This document shows positions 23,476 through 34,300 of a stretch of 64,000 nt of DNA, in pieces. Location of the stretch: contig CM053269.1 in assembly GCA_028583415.1 (NCBI GenBank), positions 31,686,254 through 31,750,253 on the forward strand, read 5' to 3'. The position numbers and the translations under genes were made by a program. This DNA comes from Protea cynaroides (Eukaryota; Streptophyta; Magnoliopsida; Proteales; Proteaceae). Numbering within the stretch: position 1 is the first letter of the stretch; each line of letters starts with the position of its first letter. The notes beneath the pieces are model-generated. The model had not been told where the DNA came from. It made no database searches and worked only from the letters and a program-made list of their open reading frames with translations.

Positions 23476-24621
23476 TGATAGAATGTTGTCGGAGAAGGAA
23501 TTAGTATGTGGTAAGTGATATTTCTCAGTTTAAAATGAAAATGGTATAAATGTCTAGATAAAATTTCAATTCTCTTTCGTCAGTTAATAGGTTAACGATT
23601 CAGAATTTTGGATTGTAGATGATGTTTTTAAGAAACTTAAATGGAATGGTGTTTCTCAAAAGATTTGAGTACTATGTGAAATTTTCCTTTTTCTTTTTTG
23701 GCAAAAGAATTTCAAATACATTATGTTGCCCTTGCTTTGATCCATATTTTATATATTTTTCTCTAGTTTTTTATGTTTGTTCTCGCATCTCTACGTGGTG
23801 GGCTCTTGGGTTTGACAGCATTTATGTGCAGATTTGAATGACTTTTGCAAATGCCGTGTGTTCTTAACATCAAGCAGTTGATTTGGAGTATTTGATGAAA
23901 AATTAGGAAAAGAAAATCATGCAATTAAGATAATTGATATATGAATTGAGAATGAATCATATCTAATACTAGAGAAATGTTTGGATTACATAAATCAGAA
24001 GGGTAAACAGATAATTGAAAATCTAAATTTGATTCATATTCGTATCCATTTAGAGATATCCAAATTGAATCACATCCAAATCCAAATCTGACCCTTTTAT
24101 ATCTGCTGAGGGAGGGAGGGAGACTGTAAGAGTGGTGGTGCTGGTTCGAAGGAAAGTGGGTCTAAGAGGAAGTGGTTTAATTTACTTGAAAAAAGTTGAA
24201 CCAATCATTAGAGGGGTAATCTAGGATTTTAAAATATTAAGGGAGAAAGAGATGTAAAAGTTTACTTTCTAGGAGAACCGAAAAAAAAGTATTAAGTAAG
24301 GGAGTAATGAGTAATTAATTATAGGCTAAGTATAAATAATGGCTGTAAAGATTTTACCAGTAAACCAACATCGTTTATCAAAAGTGATCGAGCTGTTTAA
24401 ATTGAAACCATAAAACCCATTATTAAATGGTTCAATTCTGATTTAAGAAATAAAACCGCTTAGTTAAGCTATTCGATTTTGGTTTCAGCAATGAAAGTTT
24501 AAAATGGATGGTCTAAAACCATTAAAATGGATTAAACCCATATTTAAACCCTCAGTGGTGAATGTCTATCTCTATAAATAAATTAATATTATTTTAAAAC
24601 TTTCCACATGTTTTTTTTGGA
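23476..24621. other. Intergenic DNA, no gene seen
   Basis: The open frame at 23619-23837 has no recognised domain and low-complexity hydrophobic content. Nothing else is seen. Confidence 0.5.
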
Positions 24622-24753
24622 ACCGAATCCTCTCCCGTGGTAGGAGATTCTTACCGCTGATCCAAGGGTTGGGGATCAGCCGGTCTGCCTACCAATACAT
24701 TGGGAGGTGGGCCGGCTGAAATCCCGCCCTTGGCCGACGACAGGTGGGCGGGA
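24622..24753. repeat. Short GC-rich inverted-repeat candidate
   Basis: The left end CCGAATCCTCTCCCG and right end CGGGAAAGGATTTTT are inverted relatives and resemble the ends of the palindromic MITE family. The middle is short and poorly paired, and no 9-bp duplication was found. Confidence 0.35.
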
Positions 24754-24959
24754 AAGGATTTTTATAAGTCTTTTTTGCTTCTAAACATAAACTCACTTTC
24801 ATAATTATTTTATCAATGAAACCGTCCAACAACCAAATATAATCGATTTTGATAATTGTTTTAAAACCGTTTGATTGCTTTTACTCCGTGCGTATAAAAA
24901 CCACCATGGATAGAAATTTTAGTAGAGCTGCATAAAATTAGTAGATGAGTATGATTAAG

Positions 24960-25201
24960 GTATAGAAATCGTCTCCCGCCTGGGTTTGGTGGGAGATTGG
25001 GTGGCCCGGATGGATGGCCGCCATGTGGCACTCGGAGGGATCCGAACCCTCCATCCGAGCCGACCGCCCAGTCGACAAGCTGAGTCGACTGGGGGGTCGA
25101 CTCGGATGGAGGGCTCAGATCCCTCTGACTGCCACATGGCGGTCATCCATCCGGACCGCCCAGTCTCCCGGCCAAACCCAGGCGGGAAACGATGTGGATC
25201 C
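24960..25201. mobile_element. GC-rich palindromic MITE, copy 3 (242 bp)
   Basis: This is the cleanest copy together with copy 8. It is flanked by the perfect 9-bp repeat ATGATTAAG (24951-24959 and 25202-25210). The ends are GTATAGAAATCGTCTCCCGC and GCGGGAAACGATGTGGATCC. The arms (about 110 bp each, e.g. GGATGGATGGCCGCCATGTG against CACATGGCGGTCATCCATCC) are separated by GTCGACAAGCTGAGTCGAC. Long open frames on both strands here are a consequence of the GC-rich palindrome, not genes. Confidence 0.9.
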
Positions 25202-25554
25202 ATGATTAAGAGAAGCTACAGGGGAGATGCATAAAATTTTCCCATATTTTAAAACATTGTTTTAGCACATTAATCCTCTCCGTTTGAGAGCAAAACTTGA
25301 TATATGAACAGGAGGAAAACGAGCCTAACCTACCTACAGAATTTTTGGGCCCTGCTTGATCCATCCATGGCAAATAATATAGTGCTTGTACATGAAAGTC
25401 TTCCTAGGTAACCTTGCAGAAAAACAGTTCTCCAGTGGGGGCATTAAAGGGCATAACGGATTTTTATGAAAAACCAGTTACCAAAATATAAAATCCGCTT
25501 GTTGTAACAACTCAATCATTCATTTAAAGATTGATGCACAATTATCGTGAAAGA
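25202..25554. other. Spacer between palindromic MITEs, no gene seen
   Basis: No recognised motif. Confidence 0.5.
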
Positions 25555-25746
25555 TCCATATCCTTTTCTCTAAGAGGTTTGGGAGGAGAGGGGGTACCCC
25601 TATTAGATGGTTAACACCTGGGGCTTGAATGAATCAGAGTCCTTCATCCAAGCCAACATCAGCTTGTTGGCTCAGATGGTATCGACCATCTAACGGGGTC
25701 GCCGTTCCTCTTCCTGGACCTCTTAGAGGAAAGGATTTGGATATTA
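25555..25746. mobile_element. GC-rich palindromic MITE, copy 4 (shortened, 192 bp)
   Basis: It runs from TCCATATCCTTTTCTC to GAGGAAAGGATTTGGATATTA, with flanks CGTGAAAGA and TGTGAAAGA (8 of 9). The right arm has lost about 45 bp around the centre (AACATCAGCTTGTTGGCTC). Confidence 0.7.
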
Positions 25747-26047
25747 TGTGAAAGATCTTGATACATGTTTATTTGTAACTAATAAGGTATCTGTCATTTA
25801 GGATATTGGAAATAAAAAAACTATTCAAGAAAAAAAAAATATGGAAAAAATGAACCATGTGATCCATGAGTGAAAGATCTGTTCACATTTTTCATGAGAT
25901 CCCATCACCTCTAGTGTATAGAAACCACTTTTAAAATGTGAGATTCACCAAATATGGATGATGATAATATCTCATGACAGATAAGTACATGCATATAAAC
26001 TATTCATTCCATTAATAGCATTCTCACAGAATAAGCCATCGTGATTC

Positions 26048-26291
26048 GGATTCAAATCCTCTCCTCCAAGAGAATCTGGAGGAGAGGTGGCGCCCCATAC
26101 AGATGGACGACATCTGAGAGTCGAATTAATCCGACCCCTCCATCCGAACCGAATCTGAACTGACAAGTTGAGCCGACAATGAGTGTTGACTCGAATGAAA
26201 GGGTCGGATTAATCCAACCCCCAGGTGTCGCCCATCTATATGGGGCGCCACCTCTCCTCTAGATTTTCTTTGGAGGAAAGGATGTGGATCC
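26048..26291. mobile_element. GC-rich palindromic MITE, copy 5 (244 bp)
   Basis: It begins GGATTCAAATCCTCTCCTCC and ends GGAAAGGATGTGGATCC. The arms share AGAGGTGGCGCCCCATA against TATGGGGCGCCACCTCT. The centre is GACAAGTTGAGCCGACA. The target duplication is blurred (TCGTGATTC against CGTGATCCA). Confidence 0.75.
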
Positions 26292-26879
26292 CGTGGATCC
26301 CGTGATCCACTTTTGACAACCTTTCTTACAACGAGTCATACATCTGATAAATTGTGGGGAACCCTTTTCAACAATTTGTGGACCCCTTTCGAAGGATTCG
26401 GTCTCCCACTTTTTCATTGGTCAGATTCCCTACACTGGCGTGGAAAACTCTAGACCAATATATGTGGTGTGCTGGCGGCTTCAGCTGAGCCACTGAAGAT
26501 CATCTCACCTTTATATATAGCCGAGTTGATTCAAATGATCATCATTGCTCTCTAGTGCCGACTGCCAAGTGGCTTACTTAACCAATAAAAAATCTGAAAA
26601 AAAAAAAAAAAAAAAAAACCGCCGTTAACGTCAAAAACATAACGTCAACTGACCATCCAACTTTTTTTTTTTTTTTTTTTTTTTACTGGAACATTTGTAG
26701 CATAACATCTAATTACGATTATACCATAAGATAGATGCTCTCTCAGACTCATCTATTGGCTAATACTTTTAATGAAGTCGTATAGAATCTAAACACTATC
26801 TCAGAGTGGGGCCCACATGAACAGTGCATACCTAGCTTCTTATAAGTTTTAACCATCTTCTCCCATCTCCCCTGAACTC
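26292..26879. other. Intergenic DNA upstream of WNK
   Basis: A poly-A run lies at about 26597-26619 and poly-T at about 26661-26684. There is no gene. A weak TATA-like TTATAAGTTT lies at about 26840. Confidence 0.4.
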
Positions 26880-27581
26880 ATACTTTTCCTAAAATTCCAA
26901 TTGCTTTTTCCATTTTCCATTCATTCCAAAAATCTCTCTCCACTTTCGTCTCAGATTCTCTCTCCTTTTTTTTTTTTTTTCTTGGGATTCTCTGTCATCC
27001 ACAAATGGTTCTACCAAAGCGTGGCCACAGATTCTTCAAGTTCAGGGAATCCAGGAGTTTTGCTATGGCCCGTTTCTCGATTTCTTCTTAGATTTTTCAT
27101 AATTCCGATTCTTCATTGTTCAATCAGAAATCGAAAGATTACCAATCGAGAGAGAAAAATCTAAGACTTTTTGGTTTCTGTCGCTCTCAAACAGAAACAG
27201 TCACAAACACAAACACATTCTCTGCGCTTATCTTATCAGATCAAATCACTCCTTTTTGAATTTTTTTTCCGTCCTGCTTTGTGATTATCTATTCCATCGA
27301 TCAAATGGTTGCTGACAAATACGACTTCTCACGTTCGGTAGTGGAGTTGGCTTGGATCATGCTGAGGATCGATTTCTCGAGGTTGTTCTGGCTCTTGTTC
27401 CGCGTCTTCTCCTACGAAAATCACGAAGGAAAGCCCCGGATCTAGCTCAACATCCCAATCTTAGCTTTTTCAGTCTTAATTCCCTCAATTCCCTTCTCAA
27501 CTTCTGAAACTTTGTTAGTGATAACAGAAATAGGCGATTTTTTTTTCCTGTCTTGTTCGCCGGAGAACTCGATTCCCAGAA
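26880..27581 (+). promoter_or_regulatory. Probable WNK 5' leader region
   Basis: The DNA turns pyrimidine-rich (TCTCTCTCCACTTTCGTCTC near 26933 and similar), as is typical of plant 5' UTRs, and lies between a weak TATA-like TTATAAG (26840) and the WNK start. It holds a 46-codon upstream ORF (27305-27445) and shorter ATGs. The transcription start cannot be fixed from sequence. Confidence 0.35.
27305..27445 (+). promoter_or_regulatory. Upstream ORF in the WNK leader (46 aa)
   Basis: This ATG-initiated frame ends 136 bp before the WNK start. The peptide begins MVADKYDFSRSVVELAWIML and contains a hydrophobic FWLLFRVF. The codon use looks non-random, but conservation is unknown. If it is in the transcript it could reduce translation of WNK. 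Confidence 0.3.
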
Positions 27582-28125
27582 ATGAACATGCATAAAGCGC
27601 GAGTTGCAGAACGCGAACGCGTTGGAAGAGCGGTGGCCGACGCTGGCTACGTCGAAATCGATCCAACCGGCCGATATGGTCGTGTAAGTAGTTCTTCTTC
27701 TTCTTCTTCTTCTTACAAAGCCCAATCGTGTATCTTCTCAATTTCAATTTTAGAATCTACTAATCACGTGCAGAGAGAGAGAGAGAGAGAGAGATTGAAT
27801 GACTAATTCATGAAATAAACTATTATATGTACTGTTTTGATTTTCTTGAAATTTCTTTTCGCGGGAGTCAGAGAGGGCTCTGAAGCAGAGGATTTGGATT
27901 CTCACGCAACGTTAATTTCAGGAATTTTTTTTATGAATAAAAGTGAATCCATGGAATTTGAGAGACCGTTGATCTTAACTATATGGGAAAAGGTTTTTCT
28001 TGTTTCGAATCTCTTTTACAGAAAACTCTCACTGAATTCATTGAATTCATTTCTGTTTTTTATTTTAATCCAGCAGAACATGTTTCCCATTTTAATGGCA
28101 GCCTATCATTAATTTCCTTATTAGT

Positions 28126-28163
<38 letters not shown>

Positions 28164-31100
28164 AGTTAGACACGTTCACACACAGAGCTAATAAACAGAA
28201 ATTCGAATTTATTTTCCCCTAATTTCTGTTTCTTTATTGTTGTGTTCTTAGTTTCTTTCCAATCATTTCCTATTATTATTTCCCTAAAAGAAAAGTCTGA
28301 TATCTTCGGTGATAGATTCTCAGGTGCTAGTATTGTATCAAACTATCACTTTGCCTCACGACTTTCATCCTTTATACTTTCTACTTAGGCTATGTTGGTT
28401 TGGCAAGAAATGGAAAAAAAACAAAAAGAGACATTTGAATAGGGACAAAAGCTTATGGGTCTTTCTATGTTTGGTTTAGGTGGACAACTCTTGCAATCAA
28501 TTAGTTCTGTGAGCAGGGTTCCTTCATTATATTCATACATCAAGATCCAAGATGTGTGGAGAAAAAAAGTTTGGAAATTGTTTGAAGAGTTTAATCACTA
28601 GAAAATTTTTATAACATTAAAGTGATTTAAGTATTCATGAATATACATTATTTGATATATGGCCAATTTAAAAGATATTCTACATAAGACCGACTTTTTC
28701 CCCATCCATGGTGAAGCATTTTCTCTTCATCCATAGCCTTTAGAAAGGTGATTGAATCACTCACTACCTGTCAAATAATCCATGATGAGAATCTAGTTGT
28801 GGCACGTGGTTGCAGGTCATATGAGGCTGAAATTTTATGAACTGATAGATTCCAAGTCTATTATTCATATAACCCAAGCATTATTGGCCATGGGGTAGAA
28901 CAAAACTTTAACGAATTGGAGATGTTAGGAACTAAAAGAGGTATGTGGACATACATGGGATGATATACTTTTGGATGGGAGGTTGTATGATATACCTATG
29001 GTAATCTTAGTGGCGCGAAATAATAAAACTGTCCTTTTGTTGTTAGTGAATCCCTTATAGGATATATGGATATTCTTATTGACACCAATCCGGTTGCCAA
29101 TGGTACATGTCCATCAAATTGGCACAAAACCCCAATTCTTTTCCCGACTTATATGCCAATACTAGCTCCTGTATTTGTGATTCTATGATGACCCAATTAG
29201 GGAATTGATGTCAAAAAAAACCTTGATACTGTCCAGTGTCAAGTAAAAAGACCCTTTTTATGGGCATTATCCAGCTTAATTATTTTTCTGTGCAGTTCAA
29301 AGAAGTTCTTGGCAAAGGAGCCATGAAGACAGTGTACAGGGCATTCGATGAGGTTCTTGGAATGGAGGTAGCGTGGAGTCAGGCCAAGCTCAATGATGTC
29401 TTCCGATCTCCAGACGAATTACAGCGGCTCTACTCAGAGGTGCACCTCCTCAGCACCCTCAAACACGACTGCATCATCCAATACTATACTTCTTGGATCG
29501 ATGTAGATCAGAGAACCTTCAATCTCATCACCGAAATGTTCACGTCAGGCAGCCTCAGAGAGTAAATATTTTCTAAATATTACTACAATGCAGTTTTGAC
29601 TGTTTTTAGATTTTACCATTTCATGGAATTAATATTTGCCACGTGTCATTCGAATTAATACAGGTACAGACAGAGGTACAAGATTGTAAGCATCCGAGCT
29701 GTAAAAAACTGGGCCCGCCAGATCCTACGTGGACTTGTGTATTTGCATGGTCACGACCCTCCGGTGATACATAGAGATCTCAAGTGTGACAACATATTTG
29801 TGAACGGTCATCTGGGACAAGTGAAGATCGGTGATCTAGGTTTAGCAGCTATTCTTCGTGGGTCCCAACCGGCACACAGCGTCATAGGCAATCATCTATA
29901 TATCTCTCTGTTCCATCAGTAGTTGTGTGCATGCTAGCTTTATATCTTGTTATTGATATTAATCCCAGAATTTATGGTGAACTTCTGGGTTGAAATATTG
30001 TTAGGAACACCGGAGTTCATGGCACCAGAACTCTATGAAGAAGAATACAACGAGCTCGTTGATATCTATTCCTTCGGCATGTGTACTCTGGAGATGCTTA
30101 CAGGGGAGTATCCCTACAGTGAGTGCTGCAATCCGGCCCAAATCTACAAGAAAGTTACTGCGGTAAGCCCGTCTCAAATTTCAATGAATGCAAAATTCTG
30201 GGTTAATAATAGTTGAGTTAAAAAAACTGGTTTTAGCGCATGGGTCGGATTTGCGGATTCAGTCCGATCAGATTGGTTGGGGCTGATCTTGAATCAGCAC
30301 ACCAAGTCAGTCTGATCATGGCTTTTGATAATTCACCATGTGATACGTGATTCAGCAATTTTTTTTTTCTCATTTTTCCCTTTTTGGCTTTTTTCATGCG
30401 GTGGGATTTCATCGCAAAATCTATTTATCATTAAATAAATTACACGTCCAATTTAAATTCAATCATCTACTTCCATGATATTTGGCATGCATTATCATGT
30501 ATATCCATCCAAAGTATAATGGTGCGATCAGTCATGACTAATGTACTAGATTTTTTTTTTTTATAAATTCTACCTTACCACTTGGCATCTCTTAAATTAA
30601 AACTTGACATGTGAATGAAAATATAAACCAATTTAGCATGATGGGTGTGGGATCCCCTATCAGATTGACCTACTGATATTGTGGTAAGGTGCACCTATAT
30701 TAAAGACTGTCATGAGGTATGGTTCAAAAATATCATAAAGTGACACAAATGCTTTCTCATGAAATCAATGTATGAATAACGATATGTCTAATAAAGCCAC
30801 TGAAATACCGAGTAAGAGGTGCATGGGTTGGGCTGGGCATGGGTCTTTGAAGCCCCAGGCCATGGCCTGCCATCGGGTTGGGTTTTCTTGGCCTGAGCCT
30901 TAACCCTTTGGACTTTGGGCGGTGTTGCGAAGCCTGAGCTGGATTTTGTATATAATTTGAAGAGGAAAGGTTCTCTGGTCTGTAGATCAGAAAAATCAAG
31001 GGCGAGAAGTAGAGGGGAATGGAGGGCAGTGATAGAACTCATAAATAGGGAGGTGGGGAGTTTGATGTTGATCTTTGCAGACCACGGTTAACTGAACAGA

Positions 31101-31228
31101 AAAACTTTTGCCTACTTTTAAAGTATCAATTTACTTTGGCTGTATTGATGGTTTGTAGTTTGCCAGTCATTTTAGATGACATTTTTTCTCGTATCCATCT
31201 TTCTCCAATGTGACCCAAATGTTATTTT

Positions 31229-31303
<75 letters not shown>

Positions 31304-34300
31304 GGCAATGATTGGGGAGTTTTTCCCCGAAACCAGCTGGTTGAGGTTGTTCCAATGGTCCTATTAGCTAAATTCTTCATTTTTTTGGTCTGCCAGTGAA
31401 TAGTTTTTTCAATCTGTGGATCTTACTCGAATGGGGGATTCATTAATAATCTTATTTCTATATATTATGTTAAGGACTTCATTATATTACACCTACCATA
31501 TTATTGTAGGTACACAACCCAAAAACCAGAACGGCCAGACCCAGACTGGGATATCTGGGTCAGGTCAAGTCAGGTTTTTCCGCTTAAGTTGCACCTCTAC
31601 GGTTGGACCGGATCTTGACCACCCAAAGCAGTTGAATGCCGTTCAAAAATTGATCCCACTAATATTTGCTGATGTGGCAATGTCTTTAAAACGCCATGTA
31701 GGCATGATGACTTCCCGACTAATCTGAATGGGATGTGGTTTCTTACATTCTCAGGGAAAGCTACCGGAAGCATTCTACCGGGTGGATGACAAGGAAGCCC
31801 AACGTTTTATCGGCAAGTGCTTGGAGACCGCCTCGAAGAGGTTACCTGCCAAAGAACTCTTGCACGATCACTTCCTTGCTTCAGACCAAGAAGACCCCTT
31901 GCCTGCTCCTGTTCCTGTACCCCTTCCAATGGACGAAAGCTACAGCCGAACTGAAGAAGAAGACGATGATGATGATGATGTTGATGAAGATGAAGATGAC
32001 GACGTCGCTGAGGAAGTACCGGCAAAGCGTACTGACATTACAATCAAGGGGAAGATGAATCCTGAAGATGACACCATCTTTCTTAAAGTACAGATCGCCG
32101 ATAGAGATGGTATGTATTGAATTTCCTCTGTTTAACACGGCTATGTTTGGAAGGCAAGAAAAGAAAAATAATGATGATGATGAATTTATGTGTGTATCAT
32201 GGTATCAATCACTTTGAGTCCTATATCGGATCAGTATGGAATCAATGATCAGATCAGTATGAAATCCATGACACGGACAAGTGACTGATACTAAATTAAA
32301 AAGTATTAAAAAAAATAAAAGTATTGGATCAGCAAAATTCTTACTCTTTATTTGGTATGTATTATAGAATTAATTATATAATACATTATGACATATGTAG
32401 TTGTTTGGTATGATTTATGGTATTTATTTATATTTAAAATAAGTTGATATAATTTAATATCTACTAAGGGTGTCAACGGGCCGGTCCGAGCTGAACCGGT
32501 GTCGGGTTTTATAAGCCCAGCTCAAAACATGTCCATTAAAATTCGGGCTGGATTGGGCTGCGCTGGATACAATAACTAACGGGCTGGCCCGGTGTCGGTT
32601 TGTTATCGGGCTGGTTCGGTCCGGATCGGGCTTATCAAGCTTATTGGGCCTATTTTATATGTAAAATATATAGCCTATTTTATTATTTCTATCTATAAAA
32701 TTAGTATTATTCCTTCTATATGTATGTAATTCAGTAAATTGTAACAATTAACATACTTTTTTTAACTATAGATTCATATAATCTTTTGAATCAAGAAGTG
32801 AATTATAACAGTGTAATATAATCTATCAAAATTTAAAACCATTAAAATTAGGAAACTGGGCCCGGATGGACCTTACCGGTGTTCGGGTTAGGTATTATTG
32901 GTTCGGTCTAATTCGGGCTTCTTAATGGGCCGGTTCGGTTTGGTTTCGGTCTGGTCGGGCTTTACAAGCCGAGATCGAAACCTGTCCATTAAGGTTCGAT
33001 CTGGGCTAGGTTCGGGTTATATCGGACCGGCTCAGTCCGTGCTACCGGACCGGGTCCATTTTTGACACCTTTAATATTTACAAATAGATTAGAAGGTGTT
33101 TATTATTATTGTGACAATCTATTATTATTTCTCTATGTCTAATGGTATTATATGTTTATTTTTTATGATTCATAATTTATTTTCAAAAATAATTTATTAT
33201 AAATAACTCATAAATATAAATATAAACTCTTTGAAAGAGAACCCTAAAACTGTGGTATGTATCTCTCTCCATATTGTTTTTTTATTCTTTTCTTGACTTC
33301 CAAATATAACGAGACATTTCAGTTTTTGTTCTGAATTGAAATTGTAAGTGTTCCTTTTCTTTGGCATAGGTTGTGCTAGGAATATATTTTTTCCTTTTGA
33401 CATTGTAAACGACACTCCTCTGGATGTTGCAACTGAGATGGTGAAGGAGTTAGAGATAATTGATAGAGAGCCATCTGAGATTGCTGGGGTGATCGAGGAA
33501 GAGATCTCGGCTTTGGTTCCAAAATGGAAGGACTGGGACCAACCCCAAGACCATGCTCAGCACACCTTCAGCTATAACGAATATGAAGATGGTGATGGAC
33601 CCCGTCATCCATTCTACTCATCTTCCTCGTGTTCTTCTTCCCAGGCTTCTCTGTCGGGGCTGATCACTTCCACCCACAACTCCCATGGTGACAACGTGAT
33701 TTATAGCTCTGACTGGCTTCCAGGTATGTTATTGTTTTCATGTTAACTGAGGTACCTCATTCTGTTGCTCTCTGGTAGATTTAAAATTCGATTCTTGTGA
33801 TAGAGGGCATTATACAAGATAAGCATGGAAGTGTTTGAAAGCGTGAGTTTAACTTCTATTGGTTTGTAACGGAAATAAAGGGAAGGAAATTAAAAATTTT
33901 GGAATATAAAAAACTTAGTTTGATTATAAGGGGAATTAAAAGAAAGAGATGTGAAAATTCTCAAACTTATAAGGAAATTTTTATAACTATAATAAAAGTT
34001 ATCTAAATTTATTAATATATTTAGTAATGATACTTATATTTATTTTATTTTTCAAAAACAAAGGACTTAGATGCAAAGTAAAATATAAGTTAATAACTAA
34101 ATATGAAATGATTTAGAGTTAATTAAGTAGTCATGTGATAGGCTGATAGCATATACTATAATGATTGGAAAAGTTTCCCTTAAGTTTAAAATTCCACCTC
34201 CCTTCCCTTTAATTCTCCTTGTAACCGATTAGAGAAAAAAGATAAAATTTTATAATAATTATTAAACATGATTATATAATTAATTTTAAATCATTTAAAA

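Noticed and set aside
24955..25234. Three overlapping open frames of 63-82 codons
   Set aside because: They fall inside the GC-rich palindrome, where stop codons are rare on both strands; the same applies at 63682-63990, 25972-26166 and 36684-37085.
29737..29922. Kinase exon ending in ...GNHLYISLFHQ as a truncated kinase gene
   Set aside because: Use of the GC donor at 29888 restores the invariant activation loop in phase with the next exon, so truncation is better explained as intron retention.
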